A stretch of 35,967 nt of DNA from a virus, in IMG/VR virus record IMGVR_UViG_3300029259_000663, positions 1-35,967 of that record; one strand, given 5' to 3'. Below, piece by piece: positions 7,505 through 13,626 of the stretch; position 1 is the first letter of the stretch, and every line of letters starts with the position of its first letter. The notes under the pieces are model-generated. The model made no database searches, was not told the DNA's origin, and worked only from the letters and a program-made list of their open reading frames with translations. Both the position numbers and the translations under genes were made by a program.

Positions 7505-7883
7505 TCTGATATGTCCGCTCTTCGAGTGATGGAGGATATCTCGCCAACCGAATGGCTTGGTTGCACCTAAGCTGCGCTGAGACCTTAGGTGCAACCAAGG
7601 TGCGGCATGGGCCACGCTAGTTGCAAGCCTGCCTATAAGTTTGGAAAAAACTGCGAATTTGTCAACTTTTTCGCACGTAAAGGCGGTAGTCTTGGGAAAA
7701 GAGCCAAGCCGGATTGAGTTGCGCAATCCGGATTGACCTAGTGCTTCGCAGGGAAGGGGTGCCCCCGAGCGGGAGTTACTGCTCGAGGGCCGATGGGGAA
7801 TTGCAACACTGTTGCGGAGTGCAATTCCACTGATGAGTGTGGCAGATCCTAATGGCATGTCAACATTCCTTGCAGCAGTGGCG
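7505..7883. other. Gene-free stretch with five inverted repeats
   Basis: I see no convincing gene in these 379 nt. In the middle 275 nt there are five inverted repeats: 7556-7571/7584-7599 (16 bp perfect), TGCGAA/TTCGCA (7652-7657/7670-7675), CCGGATT/AATCCGG (7709-7715/7725-7731), CGAGC/GCTCG (7766-7770/7781-7785), and GGAATTGCA/TGCAATTCC (7797-7805/7820-7828, itself enclosing CAAC-ACT-GTTG). None is followed by a T-run, so they are not ordinary terminators. The hexamer CGGATT/AATCCG found at the immunity operators recurs three times at 7710-7734. A structured RNA, a replication or recombination site, or operators are all possible. Confidence 0.6.
7556..7599. repeat. Perfect 16-bp inverted repeat
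   Basis: CTTGGTTGCACCTAAG at 7556-7571 and its exact inverse at 7584-7599 enclose a 12-nt spacer. No T-run follows on either strand. It lies just upstream of the hypothetical gene ending the stretch (start 7504). It is strong enough to form a stable hairpin in RNA or to serve as a dimer binding site with widely spaced half-sites. Confidence 0.85.
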
Positions 7884-8162
7884 TTATTCGCAGACGCCCT
7901 CGATATCCAGTTCCATGAGCCCATTTTCAGTGAGATGTGCTCTGCGATCGGGCTTCTCACCAGAGACCTGAAGCAAACCAGCCCGCACCAGCAGCTGCAC
8001 TGTGCTGTCGGCGTGACGCTTTTTGTAGGTGGGGTTCATCGCGGTCCACACGATGTCGAGTGGGTTGCGAGAGGGCATTTCGATTAGTCCGCCGTAGTTC
8101 AGCGATCGGTGTGCATCTATCAGCGCCGCCAGTTGCTGCTCTGTCAGTTTCCGGGTGCTCAT
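7884..8162 (-). CDS. Hypothetical phage protein, winged-helix-like
   Basis: The 92-residue reading starts at the ATG at 8162 (MSTRKLTEQQLAALIDAHR). The upstream extension of the frame is unlikely, because this ATG overlaps the stop of the previous gene as ATGA. The sequence is mostly helical, with STVQLLVRAGLLQVSGEKPDRRAHLTENG reading like the recognition helix and wing of a small winged-helix domain. I cannot name a family. It may be a regulator of the left operon. Confidence 0.55.
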   Translation of the reverse strand: MSTRKLTEQQLAALIDAHRSLNYGGLIEMPSRNPLDIVWTAMNPTYKKRHADSTVQLLVRAGLLQVSGEKPDRRAHLTENGLMELDIEGVCE

Positions 8163-8662
8163 AGTGCCTTGCCCCGTTGCAGCTGCGCTAAGCGTGTCTG
8201 GTTCACCCTGTGGCCGCGAGCCGCCATCAGAGTCGACCATGCAAGGCGGCGCAGAAGGGGGCGGTCGTGGACTTCCTCAGGGTGAGCCGCGACCGACATC
8301 GCATCGGCTAGCTGGGCAGGCGGGGGAACCGCCAGAGGAAATTGGATTACCCGCGGGCAAGTCTGTTTGCATGACTTGTCCGCGGGCAGGATGCCGGCGC
8401 TACCAACACCGACATCCAATCCATCCCGCAAAAACAAAGGAAATACGGGATGAAACTCAGCTGTGAACTCAAGCTCGCTGGAGAGTGGAAAAAATTTAAG
8501 GAGGTTCGGCGAATGCTGACCATCATGTACGACAACCCCGGTCTCACCATCTTTTTGGCAGTGTGCTTGATAGTCATGGGACTGTGCCTGCTGGCTGCTT
8601 ACGCAATCTGCCGGCTTGGCTAGGCCTTGGGCTGATGGGGTGGGTCCGGTGTGGGTTCGCAT
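8159..8662 (-). CDS. Uncertain left-operon gene, possibly shorter
   Basis: An open frame of 167 codons starts at 8662 with an excellent ribosome-binding site (GGAGG, 5 nt spacing) and ends with an ATGA overlap to the next gene. However, only the last 46 residues (from the ATG at 8299, MSVAAHPEEVHDRPLLRRLA) look like an ordinary protein. The front half is Gln/His/Pro-rich and is antisense to a convincing small membrane protein on the + strand. The dispersed 17-nt repeat (8323-8339) and a long hairpin (8350-8386) also fall inside it. The true gene may be the short form. Confidence 0.35.
   Translation of the reverse strand: MRTHTGPTPSAQGLAKPADCVSSQQAQSHDYQAHCQKDGETGVVVHDGQHSPNLLKFFPLSSELEFTAEFHPVFPLFLRDGLDVGVGSAGILPADKSCKQTCPRVIQFPLAVPPPAQLADAMSVAAHPEEVHDRPLLRRLAWSTLMAARGHRVNQTRLAQLQRGKAL
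8323..8339 (+). repeat. Dispersed 17-nt block, copy 1
   Basis: GGGGAACCGCCAGAGGA, preceded by GGCG so that GGCGG-GGGAA-CCGCC can pair. It is the only copy in the left region, yet it points in the same direction as the five late-region copies, opposite to the left operon. A + strand small membrane gene starts 110-174 nt downstream. Confidence 0.85.
8350..8386. repeat. 14-bp near-perfect inverted repeat
   Basis: CCCGCGGGCAAGTC (8350-8363) and GACTTGTCCGCGGG (8373-8386) pair with a single mismatch across a 9-nt loop. No T-run follows, so it is not a standard terminator. It lies 10 nt after the dispersed 17-nt block and upstream of the small + strand gene, where it could shape a leader RNA. Confidence 0.8.
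8513..8623 (+). CDS. Small membrane protein, 36 residues
   Basis: The frame encodes MLTIMYDNPG followed by a strongly hydrophobic helix (LTIFLAVCLIVMGLCLLAAY) and a short basic tail, so a single-pass inner-membrane peptide is likely. AAGGAGG lies 8 nt before the ATG. An in-frame ATG at 8450, with AAAGGA upstream, would add 21 polar residues. It is antisense to the questionable front half of the minus-strand frame 8159-8662; the membrane segment and the ribosome-binding site make me favour this strand. Function unknown. Confidence 0.45.
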   Translation: MLTIMYDNPGLTIFLAVCLIVMGLCLLAAYAICRLG

Positions 8663-8884
8663 GTCTTCCTCCAAGTATATTGAGAAAGAACTAATCCGAA
8701 AAATGCGTACAAGTCAAACTAAAATCCGAAAAAAATGGATATAATGTAGGCGGCCGGTTTGCAGGCAGCGATAGGTGGGTGAGAATAAAACGTGAACATT
8801 GGAGAATCGACTTGAGGATCTACGCCCTTCTAGCAAAGCCGTTGCGCCTCCTTGGGGTAGACTTAAATTGGGTGTTCGATCCGG
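8663..8884. promoter_or_regulatory. Regulatory stretch left of the repressor gene
   Basis: This 222-nt stretch has two direct copies of AATCCGAAAAA (from 8693 and 8723) and a TATAAT hexamer at 8740-8745 on the + strand, without a good -35 at normal spacing. AATCCG is the same hexamer seen at the repressor/Cro intergenic region. The left operon (first ribosome-binding site near 8668) probably starts from here on the minus strand. A short + strand frame from a GTG at 8779 is not convincing. Confidence 0.4.
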
Positions 8885-9193
8885 TTACTCAGTTAGTGCG
8901 GCTAACTGTGCAAAGAGCCGCTCCTGAACGTCCTGGGGAAGTTGAGCAAAGTCACCATGAAGAATGAAATTGAAGTCGATGCGGTGTTGTCTATGAAAAT
9001 AGCGCATTGTTTTTGCGCTCGGAGCCCCTCGAACCTCTTGGGAATTAAACGTGGTCTTTTTTAACCCTACGGCTACAGCGACATCTTGCTGCTTCATCCT
9101 GATCGAATTCCTCGCCGCTAGCAGGCGGACGTGAACCGCTTCAGGCGAGATATCGCCAAGTCGGGCTAGGCGCTCTTTTTGTTCAATATCCAT
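8885..9193 (-). CDS. CI-like phage repressor (XRE helix-turn-helix)
   Basis: The ATG at 9193 has a GAGGAA ribosome-binding site and gives 102 residues; the longer frame upstream would run through the operator region. A helix-turn-helix of XRE type is visible in the middle (VRLLAARNSIRMKQQDVAVAVGLKKTTFNSQEV). There is no C-terminal S24 peptidase domain, so it is a short repressor not cleaved in the LexA fashion. Divergent placement against a Cro-like gene across an 88-nt intergenic region supports an immunity function. The C-terminus (FILHGDFAQLPQDVQERLFAQL) resembles dimerisation tails of such regulators. Confidence 0.75.
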   Translation of the reverse strand: MDIEQKERLARLGDISPEAVHVRLLAARNSIRMKQQDVAVAVGLKKTTFNSQEVRGAPSAKTMRYFHRQHRIDFNFILHGDFAQLPQDVQERLFAQLAALTE

Positions 9194-9281
9194 GCTTCCT
9201 CGATAGCCTAAATCCGCAAATATTGAATTTCCTGAATGACGGATGTTGAAAATCCGCAAAAATCGGATTATCCCGATTTCT
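9194..9281. promoter_or_regulatory. Immunity intergenic region with operators and rightward promoter
   Basis: Between the divergent repressor and Cro-like genes are AATCCGCAAA at 9211-9220 and again at 9251-9260, and the palindrome AAATCGG-ATTATC-CCGATTT at 9260-9279. A rightward promoter candidate is TTGAAA (9246-9251) with a 17-nt spacer to TATCCC (9269-9274); the palindrome overlaps its -10 and one AATCCG lies in the spacer. This is the arrangement expected for repression at PR. The predicted transcript would start near 9281, at the Cro-like ATG itself. Confidence 0.55.
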
Positions 9282-9503
9282 ATGTATGAAAATCCAAGGA
9301 AGTTTATAGCTGCGTTGGGGGGGTACAGAGCGGTTGCTCGTGCTCTGAACAAGACGCACACCACTGTACACTCTCATATCCAGGCTGGCGTATTGCCTGC
9401 ATCTTGGTACGACGCGCTTTGCCAAATGGCGATCGATGCGTCTTTGGAAGAACCGCCACGCTCGATGTTCTCCTTTCTGCAGATTGAGGAGGACGCGGCA
9501 TGA
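9282..9503 (+). CDS. Cro-like DNA-binding protein
   Basis: A 73-residue protein beginning MYENPRKFIAALGGYRAVARALNKTHTTVHSHIQ, which is a compact helix-turn-helix of the YdaS/Cro kind (GGYRAVARALNKTHTTVHSHI). It is divergent from the repressor gene. An in-frame ATG at 9243 would make it 86 residues, but that start would precede the predicted promoter. No Shine-Dalgarno sequence precedes 9282, so the message may be leaderless. The product probably represses the repressor promoter and opens the lytic programme. Confidence 0.65.
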   Translation: MYENPRKFIAALGGYRAVARALNKTHTTVHSHIQAGVLPASWYDALCQMAIDASLEEPPRSMFSFLQIEEDAA

Positions 9504-9514
9504 GCTGGTCACCT

Positions 9515-10006
9515 TCAGTTTACCACCCGGTTTATCGCAGAGGGGTGTTTGAGAGGCTCAATGGTGAAAACTGTCTCGCAGCCACTGCAGATCTTAGTGT
9601 TGTTCCCCTGCAAAAACGACTTTCTCTTGTTGGCCATGCAGTTCGGACAAATGAAATGCTCTGGTTCTCCCATGTCATGGCCTTCTTTCAGCCGATACAT
9701 GAGGCTGCCGGCAGGAGTATTCCAAAGTTCATAGCGGTCGAAGTCAGACTGCTTTGTCTTCGATGCCGCAAGCGAAGCGGCAAGCACCGACAACCGTTGT
9801 ATCAGCGTCGCGTTCGCGACCTGGATGCTGGCCACCTGTGCCAGCAATTCGCTAGCGGCGAGTTTGATTTCCGGAGCTGGGATCTCTGCCACCGTTTTCG
9901 ACAGCTGTTTGATTTCGACGAGGGTTTCAGTTGCCCGCTTCGCAGACGTGCCAGTGTCTTCCGCGAGTTCAATCGCGTCTCTGATGGATTGGAATTCGAT
10001 ATCCAC
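9515..10006 (-). CDS. Zinc-ribbon phage protein, reversed in the early block
   Basis: Read from a GTG at 10006 (GGGGA upstream), the 163-residue product has an N-terminal helical/coiled-coil part (SAKRATETLVEIKQLSKTVA...). The C-terminal zinc ribbon has C120-x2-C123 and C140-x2-C143. The stretch YRLKEGHDMGEPEHFICPNC matches a recurrent type of phage and prophage protein of unknown role. The gene faces the opposite way to its early neighbours and lies divergent to the gene at 10063. A + strand frame over the same bases (9500-10066) lacks these features. The ATG at 10117 is an alternative start but overlaps the divergent gene. Confidence 0.65.
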   Translation of the reverse strand: MDIEFQSIRDAIELAEDTGTSAKRATETLVEIKQLSKTVAEIPAPEIKLAASELLAQVASIQVANATLIQRLSVLAASLAASKTKQSDFDRYELWNTPAGSLMYRLKEGHDMGEPEHFICPNCMANKRKSFLQGNNTKICSGCETVFTIEPLKHPSAINRVVN

Positions 10007-10062
10007 AGTCTTCCCCAAGTTGATTCGTTTCCGAATGTTACCTCCAAAGGGAGTTTCGCGAC

Positions 10063-10407
10063 ATGAATGCGTTGCAGGCGGGTTCCCCGATCGTGATTTA
10101 TGTGAATGGCTCTCCATACGGTGACACTGTCACGGTAGAGGGTTCACAGACGAGCGGACCTTCCTCCGGGTCCCGTGCGGGGTACGATGCGTATCAAGTA
10201 CACCGTGAGTTCCCAGCGCGCTGGCAGGCATACATCGTCGCCAACTATCGAAACATCGGCCATGTCACGAATGTGTTCGGAGTGTCCGAAAGAACCGCCA
10301 GAAACTGGTGGAAAGGTCAATTTGGGGCCAATGGTGGCCACGTTGCCGTGGCAATGAGAGAGCACGGCCAGATCGCTTTTCAGATGCTATTTGCGGAGGC
10401 TAGCTGA
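10063..10407 (+). CDS. Phage helix-turn-helix protein
   Basis: The 114-residue protein has a disordered Ser/Gly-rich front (about residues 1-40). A helix-turn-helix domain follows at about 50-85: WQAYIVANYRNIGHVTNVFG, then VSERTARNWWKG. The pattern "mute family of receptors, NVFGVSERTARNWW" resembles regulators or replication accessory proteins of alphaproteobacterial phages. A GGGAG ribosome-binding site precedes the ATG. It is divergent from the zinc-ribbon gene and is followed closely by a small membrane protein gene. Exact role unknown. Confidence 0.6.
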   Translation: MNALQAGSPIVIYVNGSPYGDTVTVEGSQTSGPSSGSRAGYDAYQVHREFPARWQAYIVANYRNIGHVTNVFGVSERTARNWWKGQFGANGGHVAVAMREHGQIAFQMLFAEAS

Positions 10408-10408
10408 C

Positions 10409-10630
10409 ATGGGCACTCCGCATATTTTTTTGCCCAGTATCGGACTTATCGCCGGACTTATGGCGGGACGGTTACTGCCCAATATGCTGCACAGCAGCAG
10501 ATCCGTGCGTGCGGCAGTAAATCAATTATCACTTTCAATTCAGTGCATTCGGTCTGCTTGCCGGGTCGTTTGCATGGGTGCGCTGGGCGTTAGCCTGCCC
10601 TGGGCGCGCTGGTGTGAGGAAATGCTATGA
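10409..10630 (+). CDS. Small early phage protein with hydrophobic segment
   Basis: The ATG at 10409 has GGAGG 9 nt upstream and gives 73 residues (MGTPHIFLPSIGLIAGLMAG...). A hydrophobic stretch at about residues 7-22 suggests membrane association. The frame also opens further upstream, but that start overlaps the previous gene and has no ribosome-binding site. It ends with an ATGA overlap to the replication gene. No family recognised. Confidence 0.5.
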   Translation: MGTPHIFLPSIGLIAGLMAGRLLPNMLHSSRSVRAAVNQLSLSIQCIRSACRVVCMGALGVSLPWARWCEEML

Positions 10631-11484
10631 GCCACGCTGCTACCCATTGGTTGGCAACGGTGCCGCCCAACGACATGACGCATGGCGAGTTCAGGGTGCT
10701 GTTTCACCTGTGCGATTGCCACAATGCCAGCATGGGGTGTTTTCCGAAGCAGACCTATTTGCGCGACCACACAGGCCTTTCCAATGGTGGTTTGAACAAG
10801 GCGCTGGGCGAGCTCGAGCGTAAGGGGCTGATCTGTAGAAAGCAGGAACGTGATCCGCGCACAAACCGGCAAAAACCCACCCGATATGTGCTCGGCTTCG
10901 AGCTGTCAGATGACCCTGAGCCGACTCCACTCAGTGGAGCCGGAGCCGTCTCCACTTTTGAAGCAGTTCCGTCTCCACTTTTAGAGGGGTCCGTCTCCAC
11001 TGGGGTGGAGTCGTATATAGAAGAACCAGTAAGAGAACCTGTAAAGGAACCTTGCGCGTCGGAAGCCGAACCGCAAGCAAATGGAATTTCTTCGGATTTC
11101 TTGGAAGAGTTTTTCGAGGCGCACCCGCGTCCCGGTGACCCCGTCGAAACCGAGGCTGCGCTGAAGAAGGCGATTGCCGCCGGTGCCGATCCCGCTGCCA
11201 TCCTCTCCGGTGCCAAAGCCTACGCCCTAGAGCAGAAGGGCAACGAGCTTCGCTACGTGTCGTATTCGCAGAATTGGCTTACCCGCCAGGGATGGGTTCA
11301 GTTCCTTGCCATGTCGGCAGCTAAAAACACGGTCAACGCCGATGCCGTCAAAAAGCGCTGGGCGCGCTGGATCCGAACGAAGGCTGAGAATGCGCGGCAT
11401 TGTTCGGCAGCGATGGCCCGTCAACTGTGCACCGAGGGCCTAGTTTCCGCCCAAGAGTGCCGGGCAGTGGGGATCGACGTATGA
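10627..11484 (+). CDS. Replication-initiator-like protein (winged helix)
   Basis: In this 285-residue protein the first 95 residues form a winged-helix domain of the kind found in phage replication proteins: MTHGEFRVLFHLCDCHN, FPKQTYLRDHTGLSNGGLNK, then ALGELERKGLICRKQE with a basic wing. A low-complexity linker (about 100-145) follows, then a C-terminal region (SDFLEEFFEAHPRPGD...YSQNWLTRQGW) like the distal part of DnaD/lambda-O-type proteins. The linker DNA carries repeated GTCTCCACT motifs, as expected if the origin lies inside the gene as in lambda O. The start overlaps the previous stop (ATGA). Probably it loads the host helicase at the phage origin (inference). Confidence 0.7.
   Translation: MSHAATHWLATVPPNDMTHGEFRVLFHLCDCHNASMGCFPKQTYLRDHTGLSNGGLNKALGELERKGLICRKQERDPRTNRQKPTRYVLGFELSDDPEPTPLSGAGAVSTFEAVPSPLLEGSVSTGVESYIEEPVREPVKEPCASEAEPQANGISSDFLEEFFEAHPRPGDPVETEAALKKAIAAGADPAAILSGAKAYALEQKGNELRYVSYSQNWLTRQGWVQFLAMSAAKNTVNADAVKKRWARWIRTKAENARHCSAAMARQLCTEGLVSAQECRAVGIDV
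10923..11012 (+). repeat. Iteron-like repeats, candidate phage origin
   Basis: Three direct GTCTCCACT copies start at 10948, 10971 and 10993 (spacings 23 and 22 nt). A related GACTCCACT lies at 10923-10931, and inverted forms AGTGGAG (10933-10939) and GGTGGAGTC (11004-11012) flank them. The two halves 10923-10931 and 11004-11012 are inverse complements of a similar motif. The array falls in the linker region of the initiator-like gene. Spacing near two helical turns would suit cooperative protein binding. Confidence 0.55.
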
Positions 11485-11768
11485 GCTCGGTCCACAACGA
11501 TCCGTCAATCAATGGCACCACGTTCGATGGCGTCACTGTGACCGTCGATCTGATCGCGGGGGATTGCGTCATCCACTCGCAGCGGCCTGGGCCCTGTAGG
11601 GATATCCCATACCGGAAACGTTTTCATTCAATCGATGAGATTCAAGGAGCCTACCAGGTCCAGCTCGGGCTCGGCGTTACGGATCCTGACGCAACCAATG
11701 TTGCGCGGGCTCTGAAATTCGCGGCTACCCAGTTGATGGCTCAGCGGAAGGGGGACAAGCGTGGTTGA
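11481..11768 (+). CDS. Hypothetical early phage protein
   Basis: The ATG at 11481 overlaps the replication gene stop (ATGA) and gives 95 residues. The sequence (SSVHNDPSINGTTFDGVTVT...SIDEIQGAYQVQLGLG) is mixed beta then alpha, without motifs I recognise. It overlaps the following DUF1064-like gene by 8 nt, so it belongs to the early operon. A longer frame begins at 11400, but it overlaps the replication gene extensively and is less likely. Confidence 0.55.
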   Translation: MSSVHNDPSINGTTFDGVTVTVDLIAGDCVIHSQRPGPCRDIPYRKRFHSIDEIQGAYQVQLGLGVTDPDATNVARALKFAATQLMAQRKGDKRG

Positions 11769-12144
11769 ACGTATGACCGCCGCTGATCTGCGAGCGACGC
11801 AATCCCAGCCAAAGAGCCAGAAGTACGGGGCCCAGCGCACCGTGGTGGATGGCGTAACCTTCGATTCCAAGAAAGAGGCCGCGCGCTGGGCGCAGCTTTG
11901 CCTTCTCCAGCGCGCTGGTCAGATATCTGAGCTAAAGCGCCAGGTGGTCGTTCCGCTCGTGGGGCGAGACGGACCGTTGCTGTCTCGGAAAGGGCGGCAG
12001 ATGCGGATCACGGTCGATTTTGGCTATGTCGATCTGGAGACCGGGCTGCAGGTCTACGAGGACGCAAAGGGCATGCCCACCCGTGACTACGAGGTCCGTC
12101 GAGCTGTCGCCGGTGCCCAAGGCATCGAGGTGGTGGAGGTCTGA
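11761..12144 (+). CDS. DUF1064-type phage nuclease-like protein
   Basis: The 127-residue product fits the DUF1064 pattern: KYGAQRTVVDGVTFDSKKEAARWAQL near the N-terminus, a central basic beta part, then a D-x-E-x-K-like end (VDFGYVDLETGLQVYEDAKGMPTRDYEVRRA). The E-D-A-K-G block resembles the PD-(D/E)xK core. The family occurs in phage replication and recombination modules and is thought to act as a Holliday-junction or structure-specific nuclease. It starts at GTG 11761, overlapping the previous gene. Its stop overlaps the Mor-like gene start (TGATG). Confidence 0.75.
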   Translation: MVERMTAADLRATQSQPKSQKYGAQRTVVDGVTFDSKKEAARWAQLCLLQRAGQISELKRQVVVPLVGRDGPLLSRKGRQMRITVDFGYVDLETGLQVYEDAKGMPTRDYEVRRAVAGAQGIEVVEV

Positions 12145-12533
12145 TGGGACGCGAGATGGTCGCACGGCTGCCAGAGTCCGTGCAAGAGATTGCGGAAGTG
12201 ATTGGGCGTGACAAAGCGCTCGAGTTCATTGGCAAGCTGCCGGTGTCCGGATCACGCTCTTGGCGCGTGTGTGTCTACATCCCAAAGCGCATTTCAACTG
12301 ATCACAAGCTGGTCGAGCTGCTCGGATGGCAGGATGCCTGCAAGATGGTCTACGCCTTCTCAGGTATGATCCTGCAGCCAAGTAACTGCCGCTTCATCCA
12401 CCGCAAGCATCGCGATCGCGAGATCATGCGGATGTTGAATGAAGGCATGGCAATCAACGAAATCGCAGATCGCGTCGAGCTTTCAACCTATCGGGTTCGA
12501 GAGATCGTAGCGCTGCAGGAAGGGTCAGCATGA
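12144..12533 (+). CDS. Mor-like transcription activator
   Basis: The 129-residue protein follows the Mor/C plan: an N-terminal dimerisation part (LPESVQEIAEVIGRDKALEFIGKL), a central beta-strand stretch (SWRVCVYIPKRISTDHKLVELLG), and a C-terminal helix-turn-helix (MLNEGMAINEIADRVELSTYRVREIV, about residues 97-122). In Mu, Mor and C activate middle and late promoters. Here it is the last gene before the lysis and head genes, so it probably switches on the late block (inference). Start and stop are coupled to neighbours by TGATG and ATGATG overlaps. Confidence 0.75.
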   Translation: MGREMVARLPESVQEIAEVIGRDKALEFIGKLPVSGSRSWRVCVYIPKRISTDHKLVELLGWQDACKMVYAFSGMILQPSNCRFIHRKHRDREIMRMLNEGMAINEIADRVELSTYRVREIVALQEGSA

Positions 12534-12574
12534 TGCGACCTGCTATCCAACCCAATGAAAGGGACGTACCGTGA
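12530..12574 (+). CDS. Possible 14-residue linking peptide
   Basis: A 15-codon frame (MMRPAIQPNERDVP) starts at an ATG overlapping the Mor-like stop. It ends in a TGA overlapping the GTG start of the endolysin (GTGA). It could merely pass ribosomes from one gene to the next, keeping endolysin synthesis coupled to the activator gene. AAAGGGA just before the GTG would also let the endolysin start on its own. No conservation can be judged from one genome. Confidence 0.3.
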   Translation: MMRPAIQPNERDVP

Positions 12575-13626
12575 GTGGCGGACGAATGAAGCGCGTCATC
12601 GCGCACTGGACTGCCGGGGCAGGGCGCGCCTCTGCTGAAGACAAGGCGCACTACCACAGGCTGGTGGAGTACGATGGCACAGTCGTTGCTGGGGCAGAGG
12701 CTGTCGAGGACAACATCGTCACGTCTGATGGCGACTATGCGGCCCATACTCTGCGGCTGAACACAGGATCGATTGGCGTTGCTATGTGCGGCATGCGTGG
12801 CGCTGTGGAGCATCCCTTTGATGCCGGACCCTCGCCGCTCAATGAGGCGCAGTTCAACGCCTTTTGCAAACTGGTCGCTGATCTTTGCGTCGAGTACGGC
12901 ATCCCCGTCACACCCCAGACGGTCCTCACGCATGCAGAGGTCCAGACAACGCTTGGGGTGCAGCAGCGGGGTAAATGGGACGTTGCGCGGCTGCCCTGGC
13001 GGGATGATCTCCGCGGGGCTCGATCAGTCGGTGACTTCATGCGCCAGCGTATCACCTTGATGCTGGGGGGCGTCGAAGTGCTGCAGTCCAACCGGCCGAT
13101 CCTGCGGTTCGGCGACAAGGGCGTGGATGTGGGCGTTTGGCAGGTGGAGCTTTCCGATCGTGGCTATCACCTGGGTCGCGCGGATAAGGATTTCGGCCGG
13201 CTCACCCGTGCTGCAACCCTCGCTTTCCAAGCAGATAACGATCTGCCTTCCGATGGTGTCGTAAACGCTGATGACTGGCTGCAAATGGCAAAGGCGACAT
13301 CACGGCCTGAGCGTTTCGTCACGCAGGAAGAGATCGATCGTGAAAGTGGCACTGCGCAGGATGCCCAGATGACGGCCCGCGTCGGTGATCTGGTCGGAAT
13401 TGGCGGTATTGCTGGCATCGCGACCCAAGCAAAGCAGGCAGGTGAGGCGGCGCAAGCCGCATCTGGCGTGATGGGGCAGGTGAGCGCAATGATTACTGAT
13501 CACTGGCCTGCGCTGCTGCTGTGCGGGCTATGCGTGACGGCATGGTTTGCGTTGCGCGCGCTTGGGTATTCTACCCGTCGTCGCCGGCTGTTGGATGCGC
13601 GTGAAAACCGGAGCCTGGCGCGATGA
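12571..13626 (+). CDS. Endolysin: amidase with peptidoglycan-binding and membrane segments
   Basis: From a GTG start (AAAGGGA upstream) the 351-residue protein has an N-terminal N-acetylmuramoyl-L-alanine amidase-type domain (Amidase_2 fold) with a candidate His in IAHWTAG (about 12), the NTGSIGVAMCG strand, His in LTHAEV (about 121) and Asp in GKWD (about 136). A PG_binding_1-like domain follows at about residues 170-235 (FGDKGVDVGVWQ...ADNDLPSDG). A hydrophobic helix, WPALLLCGLCVTAWFALRAL, lies near 313-332. The C-terminal membrane segment is unusual for an endolysin; holin-like or anchoring function is possible. The next two genes are spanins, which completes a lysis cassette. Confidence 0.85.
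   Translation: MSGGRMKRVIAHWTAGAGRASAEDKAHYHRLVEYDGTVVAGAEAVEDNIVTSDGDYAAHTLRLNTGSIGVAMCGMRGAVEHPFDAGPSPLNEAQFNAFCKLVADLCVEYGIPVTPQTVLTHAEVQTTLGVQQRGKWDVARLPWRDDLRGARSVGDFMRQRITLMLGGVEVLQSNRPILRFGDKGVDVGVWQVELSDRGYHLGRADKDFGRLTRAATLAFQADNDLPSDGVVNADDWLQMAKATSRPERFVTQEEIDRESGTAQDAQMTARVGDLVGIGGIAGIATQAKQAGEAAQAASGVMGQVSAMITDHWPALLLCGLCVTAWFALRALGYSTRRRRLLDARENRSLAR

Noticed and set aside
7556-7599. Intrinsic transcription terminator
   Set aside because: The stem is strong, but no T-run follows on either strand.
7505-7960. N-terminal extension of the hypothetical protein ending at 7226
   Set aside because: The translation is Ser/Arg/Leu-rich without domain character and runs through several inverted repeats; the ATG at 7504 gives a more ordinary protein.
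8779-8967. Short + strand frame from a GTG after TATAAT
   Set aside because: No ribosome-binding site at the GTG, and it overlaps the 3' end of the repressor gene in antisense; no family recognised.
9500-10066. A 188-codon + strand frame coupled by ATGA to the Cro-like gene
   Set aside because: Its translation has no domain pattern, while the minus strand over the same bases encodes a zinc ribbon with four correctly spaced cysteines.
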